From NCBI GenBank assembly GCA_025463215.1, contig JAOBWF010000245.1, positions 1-64,000 of the forward strand: 64,000 nt of DNA, given 5' to 3'. Position 1 is the first letter of the stretch, and every line of letters begins with the position of its first letter. The notes below the pieces were generated by a model. That model ran no database searches and was not told the origin of the DNA. It worked only from the letters and a program-made list of their open reading frames with translations. Of this stretch, positions 25,448 to 34,758 are shown piece after piece. Origin of the DNA: Acidobacteriota bacterium (lineage in GTDB: Bacteria > Acidobacteriota > Vicinamibacteria > Vicinamibacterales > CAVVIG01). The translations under genes and the position numbers were made by a program.

Positions 25448-28099
25448 ATGGCCTCAGAAGAGCTCACGTTTCGGCAGATCGTTGACGGCATCTCGGCCCT
25501 CGTTGCCTGCCTGGCACCTGACGGGGCGCTCGAGTTCGTCAACCACCAGGTTCTCGACTACTTCGGCAAGACGCTCGAAGAACTGAAAGGGTGGGCGAGC
25601 AGCGATGCCATTCATCCCGACGACCTTCCGAACGCGATGGCGGTGTCGAGCCGGTCATTCCAGTGCGGGGAACCCTACCACGTCGAGGTACGCCAACGGC
25701 GCGCGGATGGCGTCTACCGCTGGTTTCACGTGCAGGGGCTACCAGTCCGAGACCCGGAAGGGCGCATCCTCCGGTGGTGCGTTCTGCAGACGGACATGCA
25801 CGAGCGGAAGTGTGCTGAGGCGGCGCTCACGAGCGCATTTGAAACCATCGCCAAGTCCGAAGCGGAATTGCGTACCATCATCGACGCGATACCGCAGCTC
25901 ATCGTCGCCCTCGGGTCAGACGGGCACTTTCTGTCCGCGAATCAGGCGGTCCTGGACTACACCGGGTTGACGAAAGAAGAGGTGAGTGCGCATCAGTTTG
26001 GCGACGTCTTCCATCGCGGCGACTCCGAGCGACTGCACGCCCAGCGCGCGCTGGCCCTCTCGAGCAAGCACCCCTTCGAGTACGAACGGCGAGTGCGCCG
26101 CAAGGACGGTCGGTATCGCTGGTTTCTGATTCAGCACAACCCGCTGCTGGACGAGCGAGGGGGAGTCGTTCGATGGTACGCGACGGGCACTGACATCGAC
26201 GAGCGGAAGCGTGCCGAGGATGTCCTGCGGTCGAATGAGCAGAGCCTCCGTCTGGCCATCGACAGCATTCCCGGTTTTGTCTCCACCGCCAATGCCGCGG
26301 GCGAACTTGAATTTATCAGCCGCCCGGTCTTGGAATATTTCGGCAAGACGGCTGACGAGATGAGGCACTGGGCGCTCGCCGATATGCACCATCCGGACGA
26401 TCTGTCTCGCGTGGTTGAGGCGTATCGGCGATCCATCGAAACAGGCGAGCCACTTGATGTGGAGACTCGTAACCGCCGCGCCGATGGTGTGTACCGTTGG
26501 TTCCACGTGCGTGGCCGCGCGCAGCGTGACGTCGACGGGCGCATCGTACGTTGGTACAACCTGGTGACGGACATCGACGAGCGTAAGCGCGCGGAGGACG
26601 CACTGCGAGAGAGCGAGCGCGAACTCCGGCAGCTGGTCGACAGCGTTCCGGCCATGATTGCGGTGGCGAATTCAAAGGGCGAGAGCGAATACGTCAACAA
26701 GCGCGCCGTGGACTATCTGGACACGAGTGCTGAGGAGTTCGGCGGTCGGCCGATGCACACCGTTCACCCGGAAGACCAGGAATTGCTGCGCAACGCGTGG
26801 CTGCAGTCCAATGCACTCGGACAACCGATGGACTTTGATCATCGCGTCAGGCGCTTCGATGGCGTCTACCGGTGGGTGCATGTCAGGGGTGAGCCCCTCC
26901 GCGACGTTCATGGCGCCATTCTCCGATGGTATTACGTGTTCACGGACATCGACGATCAGCGGAAGGCGGAAGAGGCCCTTCGTCACAGCGAGCATCACCT
27001 CGAACTTCTGGTGGAGACGATCCCTGCCCATGTCGCGCGCACGACAGCCGATGGCGCGCTGGACTATGTCAACCGGCGCGTCGTCGACTACTTCGGCCAG
27101 GAGATAGGGCAGATCGGCTGGCACGTCATCCATCCTGACGATCGACATACGCACGTGCGGAAGTGGCGTGTCGCCATCGAAACCGGAGAGCCGTGGGAAC
27201 AGACCTGTCGCCTGCGTCGGACGGACGGAGAGTACCGGTGGTTTTATCAGAGAAACGAACCGTTGCTCGATCACCACGGTCGCGTGGTCTGTTGGTATTC
27301 GGTGGGCTTTGACATCAATGACAGCAAGGAGATGGAGGAGATGCTGCGCAGCACCAGACGGAAGCTGTCCGCCGCCAGGCAGATCGCGACTGTCGCAGAA
27401 CTATCTGCGTCGATTGCTCATGAGATCAACCAGCCGTTGGCGTCGGTCGTCACCAACGCCCACGCGTGTCAAACGTGGCTGTCGCACGATCCACCGAATC
27501 TCGAACGGGCGCAGACGACGCTCGAGCGGATCATCCGGGACGGACATTCCGCCGCCGACGTGGTCCGGAGAATTCGCGCCCTGTTCAAGGAGGCCGCCCC
27601 GGCCAAGGTTCTCCTGAGCATGAATGAGGTTATCGCCGAGGTGATGCGCGTGCTCGCGGACGAACTTCGTGAGAACAACATCCTCGCCGAAACCGACCTG
27701 CAGGCCGACGTGCCGATGGTTGAGGCGGACCAGGTGCAGATTCAACAAACGCTCATCAACCTCGTCCACAATGCCATCGAGGCGATGGCCGCCGCGACGG
27801 GTGGCGCGAAATCTCTCATGGTCAGCTCACGTCGCCAGGGAGACGACCTACTGATTCAGGTCCGCGATCGAGGGGTCGGCATCGAAGGCGACCCGGCGTT
27901 GCGCTTTGAACCGTTCTTCACGACCAAAGAGTCCGGGATGGGGATGGGTCTGTCCATCTGCCGCTCCATTGTCGAGGCGCACGGCGGCCGCATCCGGGCC
28001 GTGGCGAATGACGACGGCGCCGGGATGACACTCGGTTTCACCCTCCCGTTGAGGCCGGACGGCGTGAGTCCGGGCGTAGAGGCCGGAACCACCGATTAG
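25448..28099 (+). CDS. Soluble sensor histidine kinase with five tandem PAS domains (FixL-like)
   Basis: About 883 residues and no transmembrane segment, so a cytoplasmic sensor. Five PAS/PAC units run from residue 5 to about 630; each ends with a variant of DGVYRWFHVRG followed by a W(Y)xxTDIDERK helix. The kinase core has the phospho-acceptor in ASIAHEINQPL (His near 658), the N-box LVHNAIEAM, and the G boxes DRGVGI and GMGMGLSICRSI. No heme-ligand motif could be confirmed, so the signal is unknown. Start GTG 25442 or ATG 25448. It ends overlapping the convergent receiver gene by four bases and is the obvious partner of the FixJ-type regulator. Confidence 0.92.
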   Translation: MASEELTFRQIVDGISALVACLAPDGALEFVNHQVLDYFGKTLEELKGWASSDAIHPDDLPNAMAVSSRSFQCGEPYHVEVRQRRADGVYRWFHVQGLPVRDPEGRILRWCVLQTDMHERKCAEAALTSAFETIAKSEAELRTIIDAIPQLIVALGSDGHFLSANQAVLDYTGLTKEEVSAHQFGDVFHRGDSERLHAQRALALSSKHPFEYERRVRRKDGRYRWFLIQHNPLLDERGGVVRWYATGTDIDERKRAEDVLRSNEQSLRLAIDSIPGFVSTANAAGELEFISRPVLEYFGKTADEMRHWALADMHHPDDLSRVVEAYRRSIETGEPLDVETRNRRADGVYRWFHVRGRAQRDVDGRIVRWYNLVTDIDERKRAEDALRESERELRQLVDSVPAMIAVANSKGESEYVNKRAVDYLDTSAEEFGGRPMHTVHPEDQELLRNAWLQSNALGQPMDFDHRVRRFDGVYRWVHVRGEPLRDVHGAILRWYYVFTDIDDQRKAEEALRHSEHHLELLVETIPAHVARTTADGALDYVNRRVVDYFGQEIGQIGWHVIHPDDRHTHVRKWRVAIETGEPWEQTCRLRRTDGEYRWFYQRNEPLLDHHGRVVCWYSVGFDINDSKEMEEMLRSTRRKLSAARQIATVAELSASIAHEINQPLASVVTNAHACQTWLSHDPPNLERAQTTLERIIRDGHSAADVVRRIRALFKEAAPAKVLLSMNEVIAEVMRVLADELRENNILAETDLQADVPMVEADQVQIQQTLINLVHNAIEAMAAATGGAKSLMVSSRRQGDDLLIQVRDRGVGIEGDPALRFEPFFTTKESGMGMGLSICRSIVEAHGGRIRAVANDDGAGMTLGFTLPLRPDGVSPGVEAGTTD

Positions 28100-28491
28100 G
28101 CGCGGCCCCCCGGGCGCGCGCCTCCGAGGGCCGCACGGATCGCGGCGAGTAGCTGCTGGCCGTCGAACGGCTTTTCAAAGTACCGATCGGGTTCGATGCT
28201 GGAGACGTGTTGCAGCCGAAATTCCGGACGGCCCGTGATCAGAATGACCGGCAGCTCCGGCCGCACCGTCAGCGCCAGTCGCCGCAGTTCGAATCCGCTC
28301 ATATCGGGCATGCCGACGTCGGAGATCAGACAGTCGATTTCGGACCATCGGCCATGATGCCAGGCCCGCAGCGCCGATGAGTACAGGCGGACGCCGTAGC
28401 CGGCGGCCTCCAGCAGATCGGCCAGGGACTCGAGCGTCCGGCTGTCGTCGTCGACGACAGCCACCACGAACTTGCTGGTGGGTTCGACCAT
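28096..28491 (-). CDS. Single-domain response regulator (receiver only)
   Basis: 131 residues. Acidic pocket VVDDDS, phospho-Asp in CLISDVGMPDMSG, Thr in ILITGRPE and Lys in YFEKPFD. There is no output domain, so it could be a phosphate sink, a relay intermediate or an adaptor. It follows the FixJ-type gene after one base and is probably co-transcribed. Its 3' end overlaps the kinase gene tail to tail. Confidence 0.9.
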   Translation of the reverse strand: MVEPTSKFVVAVVDDDSRTLESLADLLEAAGYGVRLYSSALRAWHHGRWSEIDCLISDVGMPDMSGFELRRLALTVRPELPVILITGRPEFRLQHVSSIEPDRYFEKPFDGQQLLAAIRAALGGARPGGRA

Positions 28492-28492
28492 G

Positions 28493-29131
28493 TCATTGCT
28501 GCCTCCGCTGGAGCGCGATATCCAACTGTCCGGCCGAGCGGACGAGATCGGCGAACGACGCCGCCTGCATCTTCTGCATGATCCGGCTGCGATGTAGTTG
28601 GAGCGTGACTTCGCTGATGCCGAGCTGCGCCGCCGACTGCTTGTTCAGCAGACCACTGACGACCAACGGCAGCACGTCCCGCTCGCGCGGCGTCAGCGTC
28701 GCGTAGCGTTGCTGGAGGCGGGTGCGTTCCGCCGTCTCCACCCGCGCCTGCCGGTCGCGAGCGACGGCCGCCTCGATCGCCGTCATCAGGCCCTGCTGGC
28801 TGAATGGTTTCACCAAAAAGTCGACGGCGCCGTCCTTCATTGCCCTCACCGACGACGGGATGTCGCCGTGGCCAGTGATGAAAACGATGGGAGGGTGATA
28901 TCCGGTCGCAAGCTGCCGTTGGAAGTCCAGGCCGTTGATGTCCGGCAGCTCGACGTCCAGGACGAGACAGGCCGGCAGATCCTGCTTCGGGTGGTCGATG
29001 TATTCGCCGACCGACGCGAATGTGGCCGACGTCACATCCAGCGACGCGAACAGCTCGCGCAGCGCTTCGCGCACAATGGCGTCATCGTCGACGACATACA
29101 CGACGTAATCCTCTGAGGCCATCGCCATCAA
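28493..29131 (-). CDS. FixJ-family response regulator (receiver plus LuxR HTH)
   Basis: 212 residues. The receiver (1-125) has VVDDDAIVREAL, phospho-Asp in CLVLDVELPDING, ITGHGD and LVKPF. The LuxR-type helix-turn-helix (145-205) reads LTPRERDVLPLVVSGLLNKQSAAQLGISEVTLQLHR. The longest frame starts at a TTG; ATGs at 29128 and 29122 are equally possible. Expected to be phosphorylated by the neighbouring PAS kinase. A decayed partial copy lies at 22668-22867. Confidence 0.93.
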   Translation of the reverse strand: MMAMASEDYVVYVVDDDAIVREALRELFASLDVTSATFASVGEYIDHPKQDLPACLVLDVELPDINGLDFQRQLATGYHPPIVFITGHGDIPSSVRAMKDGAVDFLVKPFSQQGLMTAIEAAVARDRQARVETAERTRLQQRYATLTPRERDVLPLVVSGLLNKQSAAQLGISEVTLQLHRSRIMQKMQAASFADLVRSAGQLDIALQRRQQ

Positions 29132-29220
29132 GATGCCGGACGGATCGACCGCGACACTTCGCGCCCGCTCGATCCTGCCACGGACTGAAGGTTAACGCCT
29201 CTGTCCGCGTGCCGTCCATC

Positions 29221-29263
29221 ATGGAAATACGTGATATCCCCTGGGCGTAAAGACACCTACGCT
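29221..29263 (+). promoter_or_regulatory. Bipartite promoter-like element, copy B
   Basis: ATGGAAATACGTGATATCCC from 29221 and TACGCT at 29258-29263, with a block-start distance of 37. It lies 48 bp ahead of the NarL-type regulator ATG, in the same orientation, in the intergenic space divergent from the FixJ-type gene. Preceded by CCGTCCATC as in copy A. Confidence 0.75.
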
Positions 29264-29311
29264 ATCGTCTGTGGACGACGCTCCTGGCCGTACTGCGCCC
29301 ATTGAGGCCGT

Positions 29312-29938
29312 ATGACCGCGCCACCGATTCGGGTGCTGTGTATCGACGATCACGCGCTTGTCCGTGAGGGCATCGCGGCGCTGATCAACCGTCAGCCCGA
29401 CATGCAGGTGATCGCCGAGGCGTCGTCGGGTGCCGACGGCGTCGAGCAGTTCCGAAGCCATCAACCGGACGTCGCGCTCGTCGATCTGCGTCTGCCGGAC
29501 ATCAGCGGTATCGAGGTGATCGCGAGGATCCTCGGTGACGCGCCGAATGCACGCCTGGTCGTCGTCTCCTCCTTCGAAGGGGATGTCGACATTCTGCGCG
29601 CCCTGACGGCGGGCGCGATGGGCTACCTGCTTAAGGGCATGCCGATTGAGGGGCTGCTCAACGCGGTTCGCGAGGTGCACCGCGGCGGCAAGGCGATTCC
29701 GCCGGAAGTGGCGGCCGCCGTGGCGAAGCACCTGACGGACGAACCGCTGACGCTGCGGGAAATCGAGGTTCTGATCGTTGTCGCGACCGGCGCGCGCAAC
29801 CGGCAGATTGCCGGCACGTTGGGCATCTCCGAAGACACTGTCAAGATGCACGTCAAGAACATCACGGCAAAGCTCGGTGCCGCGGATCGGACCGAGGCCG
29901 TCACCACGGCGCTCAAGCGCGGCGTCATCCACCTGTAA
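29312..29938 (+). CDS. NarL-family response regulator (receiver plus LuxR HTH)
   Basis: 208 residues. The receiver has VLCIDDHALVREGI, phospho-Asp in VALVDLRLPDISG, VVSSFEGD and LLKGMP. The C-terminal helix-turn-helix is LTLREIEVLIVVATGARNRQIAGTLGISEDTVKMHVKNI. The propeller kinase at 30384 (HisKA_3 type) is the likely partner because such kinases normally pair with NarL regulators. The promoter contains element copy B, so autoregulation is possible. Confidence 0.93.
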   Translation: MTAPPIRVLCIDDHALVREGIAALINRQPDMQVIAEASSGADGVEQFRSHQPDVALVDLRLPDISGIEVIARILGDAPNARLVVVSSFEGDVDILRALTAGAMGYLLKGMPIEGLLNAVREVHRGGKAIPPEVAAAVAKHLTDEPLTLREIEVLIVVATGARNRQIAGTLGISEDTVKMHVKNITAKLGAADRTEAVTTALKRGVIHL

Positions 29939-30015
29939 ATTCAACCCGAAATGGGTATGCCGCACCTGCCCGTCCCGGTGTTTCGTCGGTTTGCGCTGCC
30001 ACCTACACTCGGCCC

Positions 30016-30387
30016 GTGGATCGGCTGTTCCCGGTATTCCCGAGCGGCTGGTCGGGCGTTGGCCTGTTCTGCCTGCGGGTGGCAGTGCTGGTGACCTTGA
30101 CCTCCGGTGTCGCGTCGACCCTGCCGATCCGGCTGGCGCTGGCGGGCGCCGGCGTCCTCGTGCTGCTGGGATGTCTGACGCCGGTGATCTGCAGCATCAT
30201 CGCCGGCACGGCGCTGGCAACCGCAGGATGGTCGATGGTCAGCGCGTCGCCACTCTGGTTCGAGAGCCTCCGTGTGCACGGACTGGTGGCGGCGATCGCG
30301 ACCGCGCTGGTGATGCTCGGTCCGGGTGCCTACTCGATTGACGCACGCCTGTTCGGGTGGCGCGAGCTTCGAGTGCCCGATTCATGA
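30016..30387 (+). CDS. DoxX-like membrane protein
   Basis: 123 residues with four hydrophobic helices and the C-terminal signature LGPGAYSIDARLFGWREL, seen in DoxX-like proteins. GTG start at 30016. The stop overlaps the propeller-kinase start (ATGA), so the two are translationally coupled. Function unknown; the coupling suggests a role in the membrane signal of that kinase. Confidence 0.65.
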   Translation: MDRLFPVFPSGWSGVGLFCLRVAVLVTLTSGVASTLPIRLALAGAGVLVLLGCLTPVICSIIAGTALATAGWSMVSASPLWFESLRVHGLVAAIATALVMLGPGAYSIDARLFGWRELRVPDS

Positions 30388-33383
30388 GAGGAGCCCGACA
30401 GCACATGCTGGTGGCGCCAGGTCGGGCAGCCGCGGTCGCGATCATGCTTCTCTGGTCAGCGATTCGGGCCGACGCCCTCGACCCCCGCAAAGCGATCAAC
30501 GAATACAGCCACACCACCTGGAACCAGCGTGAGGGTCTACCCTGGGGACCGATTTACGCCCTCGCCCAGACGCGCGACGGCTATCTCTGGCTGCCCAGCG
30601 CCACGGGACTCCTGCGATTCGATGGCTCCCGATTTACACGGTGGCAGCCGGTCGGAGCCGAGGTGATTCCGGGCGCATACGCCACGGCACTACATACGGC
30701 TCAGGACGGCAGCCTGTGGGTTGGGTTCATCGATGGGCGCATCAGTCGCATTCGCGACGGTCATGTCGTCAACTACGCGACGCTCGTATCCCGACGCGTA
30801 CGCACGATCCTGGACACGCCGGACGGCGCGGTCTGGGTGTCGTACGACCCGTCCGGATTGAGCCTGTTCCGTGAAGGCGTGTGGCGGCACATGCGCAACG
30901 ACGACGGCAATGAAACCGCGGATCACTGTCTCTTTCAAGACAGCCGGCACCGCGTCTGGACCTGTGCGCACGGTGCCGCCGTCTGGCGCCCACAGCAACA
31001 ACGATTCGCTCCGGTGGGGCTCTCGATCGACATCTGGAGCCTCGCCGAAGACACCCACGGGCGTATCGTCGGGATCTCGATCGATGGCTCGATGAGCGTC
31101 GTCGACGGCGCGCCGACCAATTTGTACGACAACGTGCGCGGGCTGCCGTTGCCTCGCACGATCGAGGTGGATCACCAGGGAAATGTGTGGATTGTCACCG
31201 CGGAGAATGGTCTCTACCGCATCCGCAATAACCACTTGCCGGGGCCCGCGCCGCTCGAGCATTTCGGGAAACCGCAAGGCCTGTCCTCGGACGCCGTGCT
31301 CTCGTTCCATGAAGATCGCGACGGCAACGTATGGATCGGTACCTCGAACGGTCTCAATCGCTTCCGCGAGAGCAAACTGCGTTCGATTTCCGCATTGACG
31401 ACGCGCACCAGCGTGCTCGGTCTTGCGGTGACGGCCACGCCGGATGGATCGGTGTGGGTCGGAACGGCGCGGGGCCTCACGCGATTCGAAACCGACGGCG
31501 ACCGGCACGTCGAGCGTGAGACCGTGTTGGCGGATCGACTGGTGCTCTCCCTTCGTTACGACATCGCGGACGATGCGCTCTGGGTTGGCACATCGAAGGG
31601 GCTGTTCGTGCTGACGCCGCACCGATCGTTACTGCCGCGGGTGCTGCCGGTCCCGACGCTCGAGTATCCACGAGCGATTGCGCGGGACCGCGAGGGGCCG
31701 TTCTGGTTCGCCGATTCGGCGCGCGGCGTGATCCGGTGGGATCCGGCGGACCCCACCGCCCCGGTGGAAGTCGAGCGCGGTTCGGGAGCGTTCATTGATT
31801 TCGTTGATCGACAGCACCGGGTCTGGATCGGCTACGACGATGGCCACGTGCGCCGGTTTTCAGGTGGGCGCGCGCGCGTGTACGCCTCCAGCGAAGGCCT
31901 CAGCGGAGCGCCGGTCAAGGCCTTTCACGAGGATCGATTCGGTACGCTCTGGGTGGGTACCGACCGTGGGCTCAGCCGGCTCGACGGAGATCGCTTCACC
32001 ACGTTTACCGTCGCCCAGGGTCTTCCCGCCGACTTCGTCAGTGAGATCGTCGAGGACGACACCGGGATGTTCTGGCTCGGCACCGGGGCAGGCATCGCCA
32101 GAATCGATCCTCGTGAATTCGAGAAGAGCACCGCCGATCCGATGCATCGCATCGAGCACACGCTCTACGACGGCAGCGATGGCCTTCGCGGCATGCCCGC
32201 CCATTTTGGCAACCCCGGTGCGACCCGGACGCGCGACGGCCGGCTCTGGTTTCTCACCCAGAACGGCATCGCCATCGTCGATGCGACGCCGATGGGAGAG
32301 AGAAGGCCGCCGCCGCCGGTCCATATCGAGCGCATCAGTGCCAACGACCGGGCGATGGATCTGTCGACGACCGTGGAACTGCCGCCGCGAACGAACACCG
32401 TCACCGTCGATTACACGGCGCCCGATCTGTCGGTGCCGGAGAAGGTGCGGTTCAAGTACCGGCTCGAGGGCTTGGACGACGCGTGGCGCGATGTCGGATC
32501 GCGCCGTCAAGCCTTCTACAACAGCCTTCGGCCAGGCACGTACCGGTTCCGGGTGATCGCATGCAACGGCGATGGCGTGTGGAACGAAACCGGAGCCGCC
32601 GTGCAGCTTCGCGTCCTGCCGGCGTTCTATCAAACGCGATGGTTTCGGGCGCTCTCGACCTGTGCGCTGCTGCTGACCGGGTGGGGCGCCCATCGCGCGC
32701 GCCTCTGGCAGATCGCGCGGCGCCTCCGCGCGCAGTTCGAAACCCGCATGGCCGAGCGCGAGCGGATCGCCGCGCAGTTGCACGACACGTTGATCCAGGA
32801 CCTCGCCGCGTTGAGTCTTCAAGCCGAGATCGTCGACGATCAACTGCCGCAGGAACCGGACGCGGCGAAAGACACGTTGGTCGTATTGCGGACCGGGATG
32901 CAGCGGGTCGTCACCGACGGACGCCGCGGGCTGACGGAACTGCACGCGGGCGTGATCGGGAGCGACGAGCTCGCCGATGCCCTCACGCGCGCCGCACAGG
33001 AACTTCGCGGTTCGAACGGGCCTTCATTTCATGTCGTGGTCGAGGGGCATACGCGCGCCCTGCATCCGCTCGTCGGCGACGAGGTGTATCGCATTGCGCG
33101 TGAGGCGATCGCCAATGCGTTTCGTCATGCGGCGGCACACCGCATCCAGATCGAGGTGTCACTGACGAGCGACGAGCTCCGGGTACGCGTGCAGGATGAC
33201 GGCCATGGCATTGCCGAACAGGTCGTGCAGGCGGGACGTCCCGGGCATTTCGGACTGGAGGGCATGCGCACGCGTGCCGCCCACATCGGCGCCTCGCTGA
33301 AAGTCTGGAGCCGCGTCGACGTCGGCACCGAGGTCGCGCTGATCGTCCCGGCGCGGTCGGCGTTCCAGCCGCCATATGAGTAG
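30384..33383 (+). CDS. Two-component propeller sensor histidine kinase
   Basis: 999 residues. An N-terminal signal/hydrophobic segment is followed by repeated periplasmic propeller blades (short repeats such as DGYLWLPSATGLLRFDG and GTLWVGTDRGLSRLDGD) over about residues 40-640. A Y_Y_Y domain follows (FKYRLEGLDDAWRDVGSRRQ), then one membrane span near 765. The HisKA_3 dimerisation domain carries the acceptor in AAQLHDTLIQDL (His near 800), and a HATPase ends the protein. This architecture usually senses extracellular ligands such as glycans. The start is chosen at ATG 30384, overlapping the DoxX-like gene. No receiver is fused. Confidence 0.93.
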   Translation: MRGARQHMLVAPGRAAAVAIMLLWSAIRADALDPRKAINEYSHTTWNQREGLPWGPIYALAQTRDGYLWLPSATGLLRFDGSRFTRWQPVGAEVIPGAYATALHTAQDGSLWVGFIDGRISRIRDGHVVNYATLVSRRVRTILDTPDGAVWVSYDPSGLSLFREGVWRHMRNDDGNETADHCLFQDSRHRVWTCAHGAAVWRPQQQRFAPVGLSIDIWSLAEDTHGRIVGISIDGSMSVVDGAPTNLYDNVRGLPLPRTIEVDHQGNVWIVTAENGLYRIRNNHLPGPAPLEHFGKPQGLSSDAVLSFHEDRDGNVWIGTSNGLNRFRESKLRSISALTTRTSVLGLAVTATPDGSVWVGTARGLTRFETDGDRHVERETVLADRLVLSLRYDIADDALWVGTSKGLFVLTPHRSLLPRVLPVPTLEYPRAIARDREGPFWFADSARGVIRWDPADPTAPVEVERGSGAFIDFVDRQHRVWIGYDDGHVRRFSGGRARVYASSEGLSGAPVKAFHEDRFGTLWVGTDRGLSRLDGDRFTTFTVAQGLPADFVSEIVEDDTGMFWLGTGAGIARIDPREFEKSTADPMHRIEHTLYDGSDGLRGMPAHFGNPGATRTRDGRLWFLTQNGIAIVDATPMGERRPPPPVHIERISANDRAMDLSTTVELPPRTNTVTVDYTAPDLSVPEKVRFKYRLEGLDDAWRDVGSRRQAFYNSLRPGTYRFRVIACNGDGVWNETGAAVQLRVLPAFYQTRWFRALSTCALLLTGWGAHRARLWQIARRLRAQFETRMAERERIAAQLHDTLIQDLAALSLQAEIVDDQLPQEPDAAKDTLVVLRTGMQRVVTDGRRGLTELHAGVIGSDELADALTRAAQELRGSNGPSFHVVVEGHTRALHPLVGDEVYRIAREAIANAFRHAAAHRIQIEVSLTSDELRVRVQDDGHGIAEQVVQAGRPGHFGLEGMRTRAAHIGASLKVWSRVDVGTEVALIVPARSAFQPPYE

Positions 33384-33529
33384 CACACAGATCACGCGAC
33401 GGCCACACTCGTTCGGGTGATCGCGCCGGTGCCCTTCCAGGTGAGAAGCGGGTTGTCCGATCGCGTGATGCGCGAGAGGGCGCGTTGTGAGAGAGTCGCG
33501 AGCTGGCGGTGCGTAGAGGATCGCGCACC

Positions 33530-33572
33530 ATGGAAACACATGATATTGCGCGAACATCAAACCCCGTATCCT
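33530..33572 (+). promoter_or_regulatory. Bipartite promoter-like element, copy C
   Basis: ATGGAAACACATGATATTGC from 33530 and TATCCT at 33567-33572, again 37 bases between block starts. It lies 57 bp ahead of the sigma-54 activator ATG at 33630. The most divergent of the four copies, but it keeps the T-A-n-n-n-T pattern of a -10 box. Confidence 0.7.
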
Positions 33573-33629
33573 GCAGTGGTCGGCGACGCTGTAAACGCCG
33601 ACCATCAGGTGAGCGAAGGACCGACTGCC

Positions 33630-34691
33630 ATGACCATCTCAGCGATCCGCTCCACGAGTGACCCCGTCGATTGTCGCCCCGCAGCGGTGGCGGTCGACGC
33701 GCCACTCCACGGCGACGACTTCGCCAACCGGATCCGAAGCCTGATCAGGGCCGGCGACGAGCACGCATCGCCGTTCCGGATGATTGGGCAATCACTCGAA
33801 TGGCGTCAGGTGTTGAAGAAAGCCACCCAGGTCGCCTCGACGGACACGACCGTGTTCCTCCAGGGGGAATCGGGGACGGGCAAGGAAGTGATCGCCCGCT
33901 TCGTTCACCGCGAATCGCCGAGGAAAAACGGCCCGTTCGTCGCCATCAATTGCGCCGCGCTGCCAGAGCAGTTGTTTGAATCGGAGCTGTTCGGCTACGA
34001 ACGGGGCGCCTTCACGGGCGCGCAGCAGATGAAGGCCGGCCAGATCGAGCTGGCGTCGGGCGGCGTGCTGTTCCTCGACGAGGTGAGTGAGATCAGCCCG
34101 ATGGTCCAGGCCAAGCTGCTTCGCGTCCTGCAGGAACGCGAGTTCCGGCGGCTCGGCGGCACGCGGTTGATCAAGGCCAACGTTCGCGTCGTGGCGGCGA
34201 GCAACCGCGACCTGCAGCAGGCCGTCGCCGACGGTCGGTTCCGTGAGGATCTCTTTTACCGTCTGCAGGTCTTCGACATTCGCATTCCACCCTTGCGCGA
34301 GCGCCGCACCGACGTCCCGTTGCTGGCCGACGGGTTCCTGCAGGAGTTCGCGCGAACGACGGGATGCGCGTCAGCGGGGCTCACGCCAGACGCGCTCGCA
34401 GTCCTGCTCGGACACGAGTGGCCCGGCAACGTGCGCGAACTGCACAACGCGCTCGAGCGCGCGGCGATCCTGTGTGAAGGAGGGCTGATCACCGCGGAAC
34501 ATCTCTCGCTGCAGGTGTCGAGAATCGTGACGCCGCGGCGGGCGCCTCGCTTGTCCGACGTTGAACGCCGCACCATCGAGCAGGTCTTACGCGAGACCGA
34601 CGGGAACAAGTCGCGGGCGGCGCGCCGGTTAGGGATCACCCGGACACAACTCTACGGTCGGCTGCGCAAGTACGGACTCGCACCGGCCTGA
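33630..34691 (+). CDS. Sigma-54-dependent transcriptional activator without receiver
   Basis: 353 residues. A short N-terminal region (1-50) has no receiver or GAF domain. The AAA+ domain has Walker A GESGTGKE near residue 80, the sigma-54 contact motif GAFTGA near 127, Walker [12 protein letters not shown] and the arginine-finger region [10 protein letters not shown]. The Fis-type HTH at the C-terminus reads [24 protein letters not shown]. The ATG at 33630 is preferred (GAAGGA before it; element C upstream). Such PspF-like activators lack phospho-control and need a partner or simple abundance control. A likely target is the operon at 37012. Confidence 0.92.
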   Translation: MTISAIRSTSDPVDCRPAAVAVDAPLHGDDFANRIRSLIRAGDEHASPFRMIGQSLEWRQVLKKATQVASTDTTVFLQGESGTGKEVIARFVHRESPRKNGPFVAINCAALPEQLFESELFGYERGAFTGAQQMKAGQIELASGGVLFLDEVSEISPMVQAKLLRVLQEREFRRLGGTRLIKANVRVVAASNRDLQQAVADGRFREDLFYRLQVFDIRIPPLRERRTDVPLLADGFLQEFARTTGCASAGLTPDALAVLLGHEWPGNVRELHNALERAAILCEGGLITAEHLSLQVSRIVTPRRAPRLSDVERRTIEQVLRETDGNKSRAARRLGITRTQLYGRLRKYGLAPA

Positions 34692-34758
34692 ACGCCGCGA
34701 AGAACGTTGCCCTCGCTCGGGACAACGATCTTCGTGGCGCGGCGGCCGTAGGCGCCGC

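Noticed and set aside
29221-29263. Reading the ATG in the bipartite elements as start codons (METRDIA-type peptides)
   Set aside because: The peptides after the ATG diverge at once and hit stops at different places; the conserved spacing to TACGCT is not a multiple of three (37), which fits DNA sites, not coding.
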